Shown here: positions 52,055 to 53,225 of the stretch, piece after piece
Layout of the letters: every line of letters starts with the position of its first letter
Position numbering within the stretch: the stretch's first letter is position 1
Assembly (NCBI GenBank): GCA_016930375.1
Contig: JAFGGU010000108.1
Span: 1 to 53,225, forward strand
Direction: 5' to 3'
Source of the DNA: Bacteroidales bacterium
GTDB lineage: Bacteria; Bacteroidota; Bacteroidia; Bacteroidales; UBA10428
Length of the DNA: 53,225 bases
Notes under the pieces: model-generated
What the model was told of the DNA's origin: nothing
What the model saw: the letters and a program-made list of their open reading frames with translations, nothing else
The model's database searches: none
Made by a program: the position numbers and the translations under genes

Positions 52055-53095
52055 ATGAAGTTTACTGCCCAAATTGTTGCAGATTTTACCAAGGGTGAAA
52101 TAGTAGGAAATCCAGATGAAGTTGTCACGGATATCTCAAAAATAGAAGAAGGGAAACAGGGAACGCTTGCTTTCCTGGCCAATCCCAAATATGAAAAATA
52201 CCTTTATACCACTGAAGCATCCATCGTATTAATTAACAAGGACTTTCAGATAAACGGGAAAACCAAACCCACCCTCATCAGGGTTGATAATGCCTATGAT
52301 GCCTTTACTTCCCTTCTCGAGCTGTATACCAAAATGATTCCCGAGAAAAAGGGCATTGAACAGCCCTGTTTTATCCATCCTGACGCCAAAATCGGAAAAG
52401 ATGTCTATATCGGTGCTTTCTCTTACATTGGCCCTGGGGCAGTGATCGGCAATCACGTTAAAATATATCCGCAATCCTACGTGGGCGACTTCACCCAGAT
52501 CATGGACAATACGATCGTTTTTTCCGGCGTAAAGATTTACCATGGCTGCTTTATAGGGCGTGAATGCACCATCCATTCAGGCGTGGTGATCGGTGCCGAC
52601 GGATTTGGATTTGTCCAGCAACCCGACCAGCAATACCGAAAAATTCCACAGGTTGGCAACGTGATCATTGAAGACAGCGTCGAAATCGGATCCAATGTCA
52701 CCATCGACAGGGCCACGATGGGTTCAACAATCATCCGGAAAGGCGTGAAATTCGATAATCTCATCCAGATCGGACACAACGTTGAGATCGGCGAAAACAC
52801 AGTCATCGTCTCCCAGGCTGGTATAGCCGGTTCCACCAAAGTAGGCCGGAATTGCCAGATTGGCGGACAGGTGGGTCTTGCCGGACACCTGAAGATTGGT
52901 GACAATGTGAAAATCGGGGCGCAATCAGGTGTATCCAATAGTCTGAAAGACAACGAAACCGTTCTGGGCTCTCCGGCGCTCGAGGTTACCAAGCAGATCA
53001 AAGCCATGATCGTTTACAAGTCCCTTCCCGAAATGAGCAAGAAGATTGCCGCCCTGGAGAAGGAGTTGAGGGAGCTGAGGGAGAAGTTGTTATAA
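52055..53095 (+). CDS. lpxD: UDP-3-O-(3-hydroxyacyl)glucosamine N-acyltransferase
   Basis: 346 residues from ATG at 52055; TTG at 52022 would start before the promoter. Third step of lipid A synthesis: transfers a 3-hydroxyacyl chain from ACP to the amino group. N-terminal uridine-binding domain (about 1-100, FTAQIVADFTKGEIVGNP), then a left-handed beta-helix with many hexapeptide repeats (IGKDVYIGAFSYIGPGAVIG and so on), GADGFGFVQ, catalytic His in NLIQIGHNVEIGENT, and a C-terminal helix (EMSKKIAALEKELRELREKL). The downstream lpxC-fabZ gene usual in Bacteroidota is not visible before the window ends. Confidence 0.96.
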   Translation: MKFTAQIVADFTKGEIVGNPDEVVTDISKIEEGKQGTLAFLANPKYEKYLYTTEASIVLINKDFQINGKTKPTLIRVDNAYDAFTSLLELYTKMIPEKKGIEQPCFIHPDAKIGKDVYIGAFSYIGPGAVIGNHVKIYPQSYVGDFTQIMDNTIVFSGVKIYHGCFIGRECTIHSGVVIGADGFGFVQQPDQQYRKIPQVGNVIIEDSVEIGSNVTIDRATMGSTIIRKGVKFDNLIQIGHNVEIGENTVIVSQAGIAGSTKVGRNCQIGGQVGLAGHLKIGDNVKIGAQSGVSNSLKDNETVLGSPALEVTKQIKAMIVYKSLPEMSKKIAALEKELRELREKLL

Positions 53096-53225
53096 AATGT
53101 TATAAGTTGTAAGTTGTACGTTGTAGGTTACCGGGAACTTAACCTACCATGCAACCTACAACCTACAACCTACAACCTACAACTTACAACCTACAACCTA
53201 CAACCTACAACCTACAACCTACAAC
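53096..53225. repeat. Opposed heptamer arrays GTTGTAG / CAACCTA after lpxD
   Basis: Directly after the lpxD stop, plus-strand GTTGTAA/GTTGTAC/GTTGTAG units (53108-53132), a 20-bp spacer-like stretch, then from about 53151 CAACCTA units to the window end. The second array has its G-rich strand on the minus strand, which would fit a convergent gene beyond the window. Confidence 0.9.

Overview
The window comes from a Bacteroidota chromosome, most likely a free-living or environmental member of the Bacteroidales/Marinilabiliales type; it matches no genome I can name. The signs are: a type IX secretion (T9SS) C-terminal sorting domain, a CarboxypepD_reg/TonB receptor, HU-CCDC81/SPOR and SiaC-like proteins, panC/panD next to radA, and promoters of the Bacteroidota form TTTG-N19-TAnnTTTG with almost no Shine-Dalgarno sequences.

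Layout. 1-7.4 kb: a class-3 aldehyde dehydrogenase cut by the window edge, lipoproteins, an orphan membrane histidine kinase, and an initiator tRNA lying between two inverted REP-like hairpins. 7.4-14.6 kb: secreted or surface enzymes (GH5 glycosidase, C11 clostripain lipoprotein, agarase-like glycosidase lipoprotein), a methyltransferase whose end overlaps the stump of a nitroreductase gene, and a cell-envelope SPOR protein. 14.7-21.2 kb: a nucleotide-sugar operon (DegT aminotransferase, hexapeptide N-acetyltransferase, galE, rfbB) convergent with glmS and a GT5-type starch-synthase-like gene. 21.4-33.4 kb: cyclase, SiaC-like protein, arginase-fold protein plus topA, penicillin-binding protein 1A, a four-helix-bundle (S23) gene, the panC-panD-rfaE2-radA operon and a GT28-like glycosyltransferase. 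33.6-44.9 kb: TonB receptor, a large T9SS beta-helix protein, phoR/phoB and a PiT phosphate transporter. 44.9-53.1 kb: rimP-nusA-infB-queG, then an HD phosphohydrolase and lpxD.

Main result. Four promoters in the 33.5-42.6 kb block (TonB receptor, T9SS protein, phoB, PiT) share one geometry: a (G)TAAC-like box, 6 nt, a second GTnAn box, 10 nt, then a -7 element of the TAnnTTTG type, with additional upstream boxes on an 11-bp period at three of them. This is the pattern expected for a PhoB-type regulator, and it ties the TonB receptor and the internally duplicated surface protein to phosphate limitation as one outer-membrane-to-inner-membrane module.

A second theme is short tandem arrays of 7-8 bp units (GGGAGTA, GGTGATTA, GTTGTAG) at gene 3' ends. 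Most lie with the G-rich strand in the coding sense; every unit carries a stop codon, and for three genes the array itself supplies the stop. One S23 gene sits between two such arrays in inverted orientation, like a small cassette.
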